In this document: in pieces, positions 13,128 through 21,556 of the stretch
Position numbering within the stretch: the stretch's first letter is position 1
Layout: every line of letters starts with the position of its first letter
Assembly (NCBI GenBank): GCA_903836285.1
Contig: CAILQO010000047.1
Span: 1 to 34,522 of the forward strand
DNA: 34,522 nucleotides
Origin: an uncultured Chloroflexota bacterium
GTDB lineage: Bacteria > Chloroflexota > UBA11872 > UBA12225
Reading direction: 5' to 3'
Translations under genes and position numbers: made by a program
The notes under the pieces: generated by a model
Databases searched by the model: none
What the model was told of the DNA's origin: nothing
Seen by the model: only the letters and a program-made list of their open reading frames with translations

Positions 13128-14036
13128 TCAGGCCCCCTGGCGCAAGCGCGGGTTGAAGATCTCCTCGAGCGAACGCGCCAGCATGATCAGCGAGAGTTGC
13201 AGGAGCGAGATCGCGACGACCGGGGCGAGGATGTACGCGAGCGCATTCTTGTAGAAGATTGCCCCTCGAACCCATGCCAACTGGAGCATCACGCCCCAGT
13301 TGTTCCCCGACAGCGGGACAAGCCCTAGGAAGATCAGGCCGACCTGCAGGAAGATGGCATTGATCATCCCCAAGGTGAAGCTGATGGCGATGTACCCGCT
13401 CATGCTCGGCAGGATTTGCCGGAAGACGATATGCCCGGTGCCCAGGTCGAGGCAGCGTGCCGCCTCGACGTAGTCGCGTTGACGCAGCGAGAGCACCTGC
13501 GAACGAATGGCACGCATCAGTGCCGGCCATCCCAACGCCGCCAGGAGCACGCCAAGCAACACGATGTTGTTCAGCCGGACGAAGGTTGCCAGGACGAGCA
13601 GGAGCGGGAACTGCGGAATCGTCAGGATGATGTCGGCGATTGCCAGGACCACCGAGTCGAACCAGCCCCCGAGAAATCCGGCAAGTGCGCCAAGCGTCAC
13701 GGCAATCGTGGTGGTGATGAGCGCCGTGGTCGAGGCCACGATGATGATGTCCCGTCCGCCATGCACGATCTGCGAGAAAACGTCGCGCCCCTGGTAGTCG
13801 GTCCCCAGGAGGTACTCGGCCGAAGGCAGCTGGTAGATCTTGTCGAGCTTCGCCTTGGTGTCAATCGGCACGAAGGTCGGGCCAACAAAGGCCACCAGGA
13901 CGAAGAACGTGACGCCGAACAGGCCAATCGCGCCGGACGGGTTCCGGGCGAGGGCAACCAACGTGGAAAGGATTGCGCGCACGGCGCCGAGGCCGGGAAG
14001 GGTCGAGGGTGGTGCGCTGGTCGAGGCGGCGGTCAT
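13128..14036 (-). CDS. ABC transporter permease (OppC/DppC-like)
   Basis: N-terminal NPSGAIGLFGVTFFVLVAFVGP; YLLGTDYQGRDVFSQIVHGGRDIIIVA; YVEAARCLDLGTGHIVFRQILPSM (EAA loop). Confidence 0.92.
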   Translation of the reverse strand: MTAASTSAPPSTLPGLGAVRAILSTLVALARNPSGAIGLFGVTFFVLVAFVGPTFVPIDTKAKLDKIYQLPSAEYLLGTDYQGRDVFSQIVHGGRDIIIVASTTALITTTIAVTLGALAGFLGGWFDSVVLAIADIILTIPQFPLLLVLATFVRLNNIVLLGVLLAALGWPALMRAIRSQVLSLRQRDYVEAARCLDLGTGHIVFRQILPSMSGYIAISFTLGMINAIFLQVGLIFLGLVPLSGNNWGVMLQLAWVRGAIFYKNALAYILAPVVAISLLQLSLIMLARSLEEIFNPRLRQGA

Positions 14037-14068
14037 GGCGTCCTCGCTGGGGTGTCAGGCGTACGTGG

Positions 14069-15202
14069 CTACTGGCCGACCCGCACGCGCGGGTCGACGT
14101 AGCCGTACAGGAGGTCGGCGAGGAGGTTCGCGAAGACCACCGACGCGGTGGTGATCAGGAAGCATCCCTGCATGACCGGGTAGTCACGCCCGCTCACGGC
14201 AGACACGAGGATCGTGCCGATGCCCCGGTACACGAAGATCGACTCAATCAGGACGGACCCCCCGAACACGAAGCCGATGCTCAACGTCAGCTGCGTGAAC
14301 AACGGCAGGATGGCGTTGCGACCAACATACGCGGTGCGGATGCGACCGTCGGTCAAGCCCTTCGCACGCGCGAAGTTCACGTAGTCCTCTTCGAGGGTCG
14401 CCGTCGTCGAGGCCTTCATCGTCAGCATCCACGTCCCCACGGTCGTGACGACGTACGTCAGGATCGGGAGTGCCGCGTGGAAGAGCACGTCCAGCACGAA
14501 CACGAGCGTGAACCCCGGTTGGATACCCGGCGACATCGACCCGCGCATCTTCACGACAGGGAGCAGTTCCCACCGCACGCCGAGGAAGATGATCAGGATC
14601 ATCGCAATCAGGTAGTTCGGGATCGAGTGCAGCAGCGACCCGAACGTCGTCAGCGAGTAGTCGAGGACGCTTCCCCGCCAGTACGCCATCAGTGCCCCGA
14701 GGATGATCCCGAGGCCAAAGCTGATGAACAGCGAGATCCCGACACAGAAGAGCGTCCACGGCAGGAAGGCAACGATGATGGACGTGACCTTGACGCCTTG
14801 GGACTTGATGGACGTCCCGAGGTCACCTTGGGCGAGCTTCCCGAGGAACGAGAAGTACTGCAGGTAGACCGGTTGGTCGAGGTCGATTGCAAACAGTGAT
14901 GCCGCTTGGTCGCGGGCTTCGGCGTACGGCAGCTGGTACTGGGCGATCAGCTGCCCGATGAACTGCTCCACCGGGTTTCCGGGCATCAGGCGCACGAGGA
15001 AGAAGGTCATCGTGGCCACGGCCCAGATGGTGAGAACCGCCTTGCCGATTCGTCGGGCGACGTAGTTGTCGGCGAGGGCGCGCCACCCCTCGAAAAGTGA
15101 TGCACGGGCATCGGCTGGCTTCGCGAGGGTCGGCGACGCTGCGACCACGTTGGCGGCCTCCTCGGCGAAGGGGGGTGACCCTTGGGCAGGCGGTAGATCC
15201 AC
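14069..15202 (-). CDS. ABC transporter permease (OppB/DppB-like)
   Basis: WAVATMTFFLVRLMPGNPVEQFIGQL; YVNFARAKGLTDGRIRTAYVGRNAILPLFTQL; FVYRGIGTILVSAVSGRDYPVMQGCFLI. Confidence 0.92.
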   Translation of the reverse strand: MDLPPAQGSPPFAEEAANVVAASPTLAKPADARASLFEGWRALADNYVARRIGKAVLTIWAVATMTFFLVRLMPGNPVEQFIGQLIAQYQLPYAEARDQAASLFAIDLDQPVYLQYFSFLGKLAQGDLGTSIKSQGVKVTSIIVAFLPWTLFCVGISLFISFGLGIILGALMAYWRGSVLDYSLTTFGSLLHSIPNYLIAMILIIFLGVRWELLPVVKMRGSMSPGIQPGFTLVFVLDVLFHAALPILTYVVTTVGTWMLTMKASTTATLEEDYVNFARAKGLTDGRIRTAYVGRNAILPLFTQLTLSIGFVFGGSVLIESIFVYRGIGTILVSAVSGRDYPVMQGCFLITTASVVFANLLADLLYGYVDPRVRVGQ

Positions 15203-15234
15203 CTACCGTCCACCCAAGGGTCGTGCACAGGCGT

Positions 15235-17013
15235 CTAGACGGACTGCAAGGTCCCGTCAAGCATGAGCATGATCACGAAGGAGTCGGCGTACGGGCTGTT
15301 GTCGAAGATTGGATCGCCGACTGCTGGCCAGCCCTTGACGCGGAAGCCCTCGGGGGCCGGGTTGTTGCCCAAGCGCTCGTACTGCGGGATGTTCGGCAGT
15401 AGCTCGTTGTAGGCGAGGGCAAGCTTGCTGATCAACTCCTTCTGAGCATCCTTGTCCAGACCCTGGGCCGAGGCGGTGACCATGGCGTCAAGGTCGACCT
15501 CACCACCGAGTGCATCGACCTTCTGGATCAGCGGGTACGCCATGCCCGGGCCGGCCCCGGCGGGCGTGTTCCACGTCACCAAGTCTGCGACGAATGCGAA
15601 ATGCGGGTGCGGGTTGCCCGACCCCCACCCCTGGATCACCATCTGGAAGTTGCCCTGCTGCGTGTCAGGCGTCAGCTGGGTGAAGGTGATCAGGCGGACG
15701 GTCGTCTTGATGCCGAACGCCGTGAGCTGCTCCGCGATGGCCTGCGCGAGGGCCGAGTTGTCGGCGTACTCCGCCGGCACGGTGACCTCGTACTCCATCC
15801 GCTCGCCGTCCGGGCTGACCCAGACGCCGTCGCTGCCCTTCTTGTAGCCCGCGCCGGTCATCAGCGCCTCGGCACCGGCGAGGTTGTACTCGTACTTGTT
15901 CAGCTTCCCGATCTGGTCAGGCGTCATCCACTTGTCAACGAGGCGGTCCGAGAACCCAGCCATGAACTTGGGGGGTTCGGCCGATTCGCCGAGGGCGGCG
16001 GCGGCACCGATGTCCCGCTTGATGGCATGGGCGATCGCCTGGCGGACGGCCTTCGGTGCAATCGCCGGCATCTTGGCGTAGTTGAAGTACAGCGCCGGGC
16101 CAGCGTATGTCGGCGGGCGAAGCACGCGGAACCCGAGATCCTTGAACGCCTTCTCCGTTGCCGGGGGGAAGCCGTGGGTCGCGTAGTCGACCTCCTTCGA
16201 GAGGACGATTGGGGTGACGGTCGGCGTCTCGCCGTTGTAGAGGATGATTGAGTCGAACGAGACGGTCTTCGCGGCCCAGCTGCTGGCGTTCTTGACGAGC
16301 GACAGCTGTGCTTCCGTCATGTTCTTCTGGTCGATCATGAACGGTCCAGTGACGACCTGGCTCTTCGGACGGAACTCTGAGACGTCTTTCCGTAGCGCCT
16401 TCCACTCGTCGGAGTCCGCTGTCTTGCCCGCGTTCACAATGTCGCGGACCTTGTTCGCCCATTCACCGTAGATTGAACTTGGCCGGATGTTCATCCGCAG
16501 CACATAGCGCTCAACCGTGGTCGTCGGCTTGGACATGATGAAGTTGACGGTGTAATCGTCCGGCGTCTCGACGCGGTCGAGGTAGCGCCAGACGACGTTG
16601 TTCAGCAACTTCTGGATCATGAAGGTATTGACAACGTCCTTCGATCCGAAGCTGCTACCGTCGCTCCACTTGGCACCCTGGCGGAGCTTGACCTGGAACG
16701 TCGCCTTCTCGGCGTTGGTCTCCCAAGCGGTTGCCATGAGGGGCATCCAGGAGTCCTTCGCCCAGTAGTACATCGCGAGCGGCATCTCCATCAGGTCGTA
16801 GTAGATGCCGAGGTTGAGGTTGCCGGTGGCGTAGCTGTTGTAGTGCCCGGTTGGGGGCAAGTCGAACGGCCACGCGCCATTGAAAGACTTGCCTGCCATG
16901 CCGTATTGCGCCGACGCCGTCGCGGGCACGGCCCCCGCCGCCGCGCCGAGCACCGCCCCGGCGAGGCCGATGGCCTGCCGACGGCGGACAGCCAAGGTGT
17001 TGTCTTGGATCAT
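15235..17013 (-). CDS. ABC transporter substrate-binding protein, family 5, with Tat-like non-lipidated signal
   Basis: SBP_bac_5 features (KLRQGAKWSDGSSFGSKDVVNTF, MSKPTTTVERYVL, VRQAIAHAIKRDI, AEALMTGAGYKKGSDGVW). Start at MIQDNTLAVRRRQAIGLAGAVLGAAAGAVPATASAQ with RBS GAAGGGG; no lipobox cysteine. Confidence 0.88.
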   Translation of the reverse strand: MIQDNTLAVRRRQAIGLAGAVLGAAAGAVPATASAQYGMAGKSFNGAWPFDLPPTGHYNSYATGNLNLGIYYDLMEMPLAMYYWAKDSWMPLMATAWETNAEKATFQVKLRQGAKWSDGSSFGSKDVVNTFMIQKLLNNVVWRYLDRVETPDDYTVNFIMSKPTTTVERYVLRMNIRPSSIYGEWANKVRDIVNAGKTADSDEWKALRKDVSEFRPKSQVVTGPFMIDQKNMTEAQLSLVKNASSWAAKTVSFDSIILYNGETPTVTPIVLSKEVDYATHGFPPATEKAFKDLGFRVLRPPTYAGPALYFNYAKMPAIAPKAVRQAIAHAIKRDIGAAAALGESAEPPKFMAGFSDRLVDKWMTPDQIGKLNKYEYNLAGAEALMTGAGYKKGSDGVWVSPDGERMEYEVTVPAEYADNSALAQAIAEQLTAFGIKTTVRLITFTQLTPDTQQGNFQMVIQGWGSGNPHPHFAFVADLVTWNTPAGAGPGMAYPLIQKVDALGGEVDLDAMVTASAQGLDKDAQKELISKLALAYNELLPNIPQYERLGNNPAPEGFRVKGWPAVGDPIFDNSPYADSFVIMLMLDGTLQSV

Positions 17014-17130
17014 CGCTACCCCTTCACGTTCGATCCGGCGGGTGCCGGGCCTGACGCAGCGTCGTCGCAACACCGTGCGACCACTGGTACGGGCGCTTCC
17101 GGCACCGCCGCACGCCCCCAGATGTACGGC

Positions 17131-17139
17131 AATGTAGCA
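17131..17139 (-). promoter_or_regulatory. Candidate extended -10 for the ABC transporter operon
   Basis: Minus strand TGC-TACATT in the divergent intergenic region; -35 not convincing. Confidence 0.25.
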
Positions 17140-17214
17140 TCAAGTAGGGCCACCTCGCATCTGCGGGTAGTTCACGCCTGTGCTGGTGCCCGGCGGTACG
17201 CCCCGGAGGTTGCC

Positions 17215-18048
17215 GTGCGGAAGTCGATCATGGCGGGCATGTTCCCGCCGAACACTCCACTCGTCGACCAGTTTCACCTCGCTGCCGGCGCAGGCTTCGC
17301 TGGGATCGAAATCTGCCTCGCACGTGAGGGCTTCTTCTCTGTCGATGGCGACCCTGCCGACGTCGATGCGGTCGCACGTCTCGCGCACGACACCGGCCTG
17401 ACGATCTCCGGGATGCTTGCCGGACCACTGGGCCACGTGCCACCGACCTCCAATGAGGAGTCGGCGCGCATTGAGGCTCGTCGGATCGCCCGGCGTGCCA
17501 TTGAGGTCGCGGCGTCCCTCGGCGTAGACACCCTCCTCGTCGTGCCGGGCCGGGTCGAGGTCGATGTCCCGTACGGCGTTGCTTGGGAACGGGCAATCGC
17601 GTTCGTACGCGACCTCGTACCGGACGCCGAACGGCACGATGTCCACCTCGCCATCGAAAACGTCTGGAACCGGATGATCTACACACCGGTCGAGATGCGC
17701 CATTTCATCGAGACGGTGGGCCATCCGCGGGTCGGCGCGTACTTCGATGCGGGCAACCACGCGGCCTTTGGGTGGCCGCACCACTGGCCGCCCGTCCTCG
17801 GCAGCCTGATCCGCCGCGTCCATGTGAAGGGTTTCAATACGAACGCCGGTGCGACGTGGCCGGGCTTCGTCCGCCTTCTGGACGGCAACATCGACTGGCC
17901 CGCCGTAATGGCGTCGCTGCGGGCCATTGGGTACGACGGGTGGGTCACGCTTGAGGTTGGGGTCGGTGCCCCGGATCAGACGCACGATGAGCTTGTGCGT
18001 CGGTTGCGTGAGTACTCGGCGGACATGGACGCGCTCCTCGCGATGTAG
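17215..18048 (+). CDS. Sugar phosphate isomerase/epimerase-like TIM-barrel protein (AP endonuclease 2 fold)
   Basis: GTG start after GGAGGTTGCC; VRKSIMAGMFPPNTPLVDQFHLAAGAGFAGIEICL...LAIENVWNRM...VGAYFDAGNHAAFGWPHHW...RRVHVKGFN...GYDGWVTLEVGVG. Confidence 0.85.
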   Translation: MRKSIMAGMFPPNTPLVDQFHLAAGAGFAGIEICLAREGFFSVDGDPADVDAVARLAHDTGLTISGMLAGPLGHVPPTSNEESARIEARRIARRAIEVAASLGVDTLLVVPGRVEVDVPYGVAWERAIAFVRDLVPDAERHDVHLAIENVWNRMIYTPVEMRHFIETVGHPRVGAYFDAGNHAAFGWPHHWPPVLGSLIRRVHVKGFNTNAGATWPGFVRLLDGNIDWPAVMASLRAIGYDGWVTLEVGVGAPDQTHDELVRRLREYSADMDALLAM

Positions 18049-18064
18049 ACGTCGTGCCTCCACA

Positions 18065-18090
18065 CCCCCGTGCCGGACGGTACCGGGGGG
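18065..18090 (+). other. Intergenic stem-loop
   Basis: CCCCCGTGCC-ggac-GGTAcCGGGGG(G): about 10 bp with one bulge and one G-U pair, tetraloop GGAC, 23 nt before the next start codon. Confidence 0.4.
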
Positions 18091-18112
18091 AGTCGACCGG
18101 AGAAGAACTGAG

Positions 18113-19189
18113 ATGGACGCAGTGGGCTTCGCCGTCTTCGGCTACGGCTTCATGGCGACGGCGCATATCGAGGCGCTTCAGGCGCTTGAGGGCGCGCGCG
18201 TGGTGGTGGTCTGCGGGCCGCGCCTTGACCGCGCGCAGGAGGTTGCGGACGCCCACGGGGTGCCGTTTGCCACCACGTCGGCCGACGAGGCGCTTCGCCT
18301 CTCTGGCGTTGATGCCGTGGTGATCGATACGCCCGATGCGTTCCACCACGATCTGGTCATCGCCGCGGCGGCGGCCGGCAAGCATGTTTTTTGCGAGAAG
18401 CCGCTCGCCACGAACCTCGAAGACGGCGTTGCGATGGCCGACGCCGTGCGCCGGGCCGGTGTGCGCTCGATGATGGGCTTCTCGACACGCTTCTCGCCGC
18501 TCACGATTGCCATCCGCGACGCCATCGCCGCGGGGGCGATCGGCAGGCCGTTCCATGTGCACGCGCAGTCGTTCAGTGCCGGACTGTTGGCTGCGCAACC
18601 GAGATGGTCATGGCGCACCGACAAAGCGCGGTCGGGCACTGGCGTCATCGGCGACATCGGGGCACACGCCCTGGACACCTGCCAGTTCCTGCTCGGCCCG
18701 ATCACCGCCGTGGCGTCGTCGCTCCACACCTGCATCCCCGAACTGGTGGACCCGTCCACGGGCGAACGCCACCGGCAGGAGGTCGACGACGACACCGTCC
18801 TGTTAGTGCGGTTCGCGTCGGGCGCGCACGGCAGTGTCGCCCTCTCCCGCGTCGGGGCCGTTCACGCGTCGTACCCGATCGGGCGCCGCCACATGCTGTT
18901 CAGTGGATCAGGTGGTGGACTGCTCTGGGAGAACGGCGTCGCCACCCTCTACCCGTACGGCGGCGACCCACGCCTGATCGAGGGTGAACCGCCGTTGTGG
19001 GGCGTCGATCACCACGAGTTCATTGTCGGGTGGGGGCGCCAGAACCTCGTGCCGTTCCTGGACGCCATCCGGACGGGTACAGACATTGCGCCAACCATCG
19101 GCGACGGCTTGCAGACCCAGGCGGTCCTCGACGCCGCCGTGCGGGCCGCTTCATCTGGCCGGTGGGAGACGGTCGCCGCGACGCAGTGA
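18113..19189 (+). CDS. Gfo/Idh/MocA family oxidoreductase (copy 1)
   Basis: MDAVGFAVFGYGFMATAHIEALQAL, GKHVFCEKPLATN, GVIGDIGAHALDTCQFLLG. Confidence 0.9.
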   Translation: MDAVGFAVFGYGFMATAHIEALQALEGARVVVVCGPRLDRAQEVADAHGVPFATTSADEALRLSGVDAVVIDTPDAFHHDLVIAAAAAGKHVFCEKPLATNLEDGVAMADAVRRAGVRSMMGFSTRFSPLTIAIRDAIAAGAIGRPFHVHAQSFSAGLLAAQPRWSWRTDKARSGTGVIGDIGAHALDTCQFLLGPITAVASSLHTCIPELVDPSTGERHRQEVDDDTVLLVRFASGAHGSVALSRVGAVHASYPIGRRHMLFSGSGGGLLWENGVATLYPYGGDPRLIEGEPPLWGVDHHEFIVGWGRQNLVPFLDAIRTGTDIAPTIGDGLQTQAVLDAAVRAASSGRWETVAATQ

Positions 19190-19211
19190 TCGAAGGCGAC
19201 CTGACCGTGCG

Positions 19212-20492
19212 CTATGCGGTGATGGTTGCGGTTGGCGCTCGCTGGTACGACGATGCCTGCGCGGCGACCTTGCCGTCGATCGCGTCGCCGCGATGCACGT
19301 ACGTCCGCCACGTGAAGGCAAACGGCCCGTGGGGCGCCTCGGCGGGCGGATAAAACGACAAGGTGATCTGGCCGGTGCCCGGCCCGTTCGGTCCCATCGA
19401 TCCGGCGTACCTGCCCACCTCGTGCGGGAAGCCGTTGTTGGTCGGGTGGTCAAAGATGGCGATTCCTTGCCAAGGCCCGTCTCCCGGCCCCTCACGGAAC
19501 GGACGCGCGCCTGGTTGGTCGACGAGGACCTCGGGCGGCCCTGCCGGTGGCGGGTACGGCGGGTCGCCCGAAGGGCCGCTTCCGTCAACCCACGCGGCGC
19601 GATAGGCGCGCGGGGCGCCCGGTGGTGTCGGGACCGTCACGCCAGCACTGTTCGTCATTGCCCCGTGGTGGGGGATGTCCATGTCGGATGGCAGGCGCAG
19701 GGCGACGATCAATGGCCCACGCCCGCGGTCGCGGATCCACGCCATCTCGACGGTCGTGTCGATGAAGCGCGCCCCTTCAGAGGCCCACCAGAAGCGCAGG
19801 GTGCGCCACTCCTCGGCGAACGGGTTGCCGAAGGTGTCGACCCACGTCAGGTCGTGGGCGACCTCGCCGTAGACCGGACCGCTGACGATGCGCCTGAAGC
19901 CGCGGTGAATCATCCGCCCGCCGGGACCGTACGGTGGCTCATCCCAGTCCGACCAAATGTTCACGGATCCGTCCTCGCTGTGCCCGCCGTAGGCAAGGCC
20001 GAGGCCAGTGTGGTGCGGGTGGTCGGCAGATCCTTGCCCGCGCACAACGCTTGCGCCCGCTGGGCCAATCACCGGCCAGAGGTACGGACGGCGCCCACCG
20101 AAGACGTGGTACGACGTGAACGGTTGCCCGCCGACGCGCACGACGGCGCGGTCGAGTTTGGTGGTGACCTCGACCGGCCATGGAGGCGTGGTGGCGTCGG
20201 GGGCGTGCGGCAGGATGTCGAGGTGGCGGGTCGTGCCGGCGACCAAGCGCCCCGGCAGGACAAAGCGAAGCACCGAAACAGTGGCGTCGTACTGCGCCAC
20301 GATGATCCCACCGGGGCCACCGGGCGCGTCGGTGTCGTGGAGGAGGACGGCGGCGGCGTCGGTTGGCCCGTGGGAAGCGACGCCAGATGTGCCGGGCGCG
20401 GCGGCGTTGATCTGATCTGGAGCGATGGACACCTCGACGAGAGGGGACTCGTGGTCGTAAACCCCGGCGTGGACAGCAAGGGTCATTGGCAC
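19212..20492 (-). CDS. DUF6807 ('PmoA-like') family protein
   Basis: GQPFTSYHVFGGRRPYLWPVIGPAGASVVRG...DHPHHTGLGLAYGGHSEDGSVNIWSDW...GIAIFDHPTNNGFP. Confidence 0.75.
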   Translation of the reverse strand: MPMTLAVHAGVYDHESPLVEVSIAPDQINAAAPGTSGVASHGPTDAAAVLLHDTDAPGGPGGIIVAQYDATVSVLRFVLPGRLVAGTTRHLDILPHAPDATTPPWPVEVTTKLDRAVVRVGGQPFTSYHVFGGRRPYLWPVIGPAGASVVRGQGSADHPHHTGLGLAYGGHSEDGSVNIWSDWDEPPYGPGGRMIHRGFRRIVSGPVYGEVAHDLTWVDTFGNPFAEEWRTLRFWWASEGARFIDTTVEMAWIRDRGRGPLIVALRLPSDMDIPHHGAMTNSAGVTVPTPPGAPRAYRAAWVDGSGPSGDPPYPPPAGPPEVLVDQPGARPFREGPGDGPWQGIAIFDHPTNNGFPHEVGRYAGSMGPNGPGTGQITLSFYPPAEAPHGPFAFTWRTYVHRGDAIDGKVAAQASSYQRAPTATITA

Positions 20493-20697
20493 CGGCAGGA
20501 CCTCCCGGCGCCGTCGTGGTTGGGCCTAACGACCGTGCGGCGCGCCGCGGGCAGCGTACCGGTTCGCTGGTGACGCCGCCCCCACCTCCAATTCCGCGCG
20601 CAGTTCCGCGCGGGAGAGGCGGTCGGCGAGTGCGCCGCGCGGTACCGTCATCGCTGCCCGGTGATGCACGCCGGTGGCACGGCAAGGAGGGGGAAGC

Positions 20698-21492
20698 ATG
20701 TCTGGCAACACGTTCGGCGGACGCGTGGCATTTGTCACTGGTGGTGGGTCGGGCATTGGCCGCGCGACATCGATCCGCATCGCGAAGGGCGGCGGCCTCG
20801 TTGCGGTCGTCGACCGGAACCTCGATGGTGCGAACGGCACCGTCGACCTGATCGGCCTTGCAGGGGGCCGCGCCGTTGCGATCGAGGCCGACGCAACCGA
20901 TGAGGGTTCCGTCAATGCTGCGGTCGCCACCACCGCCGCGACATTTGGGGCGCCTCCGGTAATCCTCGTTGCGAACGCGTCGTCCGGAGGGGGCGACGAC
21001 CCGCTCTCGACCTCAGTCGAGACGTGGGACCGCGTGATGGTCGGCGCACTCCGCAGTCAGTTCGTCAGCGCGCGGGCAGTGTTGCCGGGGATGATCGCCG
21101 CCGGACATGGGGCAATCGTGTGCGTTTCGACGGTGAATGCGCTGATGGGGATTGGCGACGATGCGTACAGCGCCGCGAAGGCCGGCGTCGTGAATTTCGC
21201 CAAGAACCTTGCCGTCAGGTACGGCCAACATGGCATCCGGGCGAACGTGGTCTGCCCCGGGACGGTGCAGACGCCGGCATGGACGCGTCGCTTGGAGCGG
21301 ACGCCGGACATCTTCCATCGCCTGTCGACGTGGTACCCAGTCGGCCGCGTCGCGCAACCGGAGGACATCGCCGCGGCCATCTGCTTCCTGGCCTCGGACG
21401 ATGCAGCGTTTGTCTCCGGCGCGGTCCTCCCGGTCGACGGGGGCCTCACCGCCGGCATGTGGCGGATGGGGCGAGACCTCCAGGGTGACTAG
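20698..21492 (+). CDS. SDR family oxidoreductase
   Basis: VAFVTGGGSGIGRATSIRIA; VANASS; DAYSAAKAGVVNFAKNLAVRYGQHGIRANVVCPGTVQTPAW; SGAVLPVDGGLTAG. Start after AAGGAGGGGG. Confidence 0.92.
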   Translation: MSGNTFGGRVAFVTGGGSGIGRATSIRIAKGGGLVAVVDRNLDGANGTVDLIGLAGGRAVAIEADATDEGSVNAAVATTAATFGAPPVILVANASSGGGDDPLSTSVETWDRVMVGALRSQFVSARAVLPGMIAAGHGAIVCVSTVNALMGIGDDAYSAAKAGVVNFAKNLAVRYGQHGIRANVVCPGTVQTPAWTRRLERTPDIFHRLSTWYPVGRVAQPEDIAAAICFLASDDAAFVSGAVLPVDGGLTAGMWRMGRDLQGD

Positions 21493-21504
21493 CTTGCCCT
21501 GGCA

Positions 21505-21549
21505 CCGTGCTTCCGGCAGGGGCGCAGGTGACTGGGGCCGGGGGCACGG
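21505..21549 (+). terminator. Long stem-loop downstream of the SDR gene (convergent gap)
   Basis: CCGTGC-TT-CCGGC (21505-21517) pairs with GCCGG-GG-GCACGG (21537-21549). On + strand RNA the TT/GG step forms two U-G wobbles, giving a continuous 13-bp helix. Confidence 0.5.
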
Positions 21550-21556
21550 ATCGGCA

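Noticed and set aside
13973-14899. 308-aa plus-strand ORF, Glu/Asp/Arg-rich
   Set aside because: Antisense image of the hydrophobic OppB-type permease gene; charged composition is the expected complement of TM codons.
19212-20492. Methane monooxygenase subunit (PmoA)
   Set aside because: Soluble-looking DUF6807-type sequence; the database name is misleading and no pmoB/pmoC-like genes are nearby.
18984-20573. 529-aa plus-strand ORF
   Set aside because: Antisense to the DUF6807 gene, which shows family motifs; low-quality composition.
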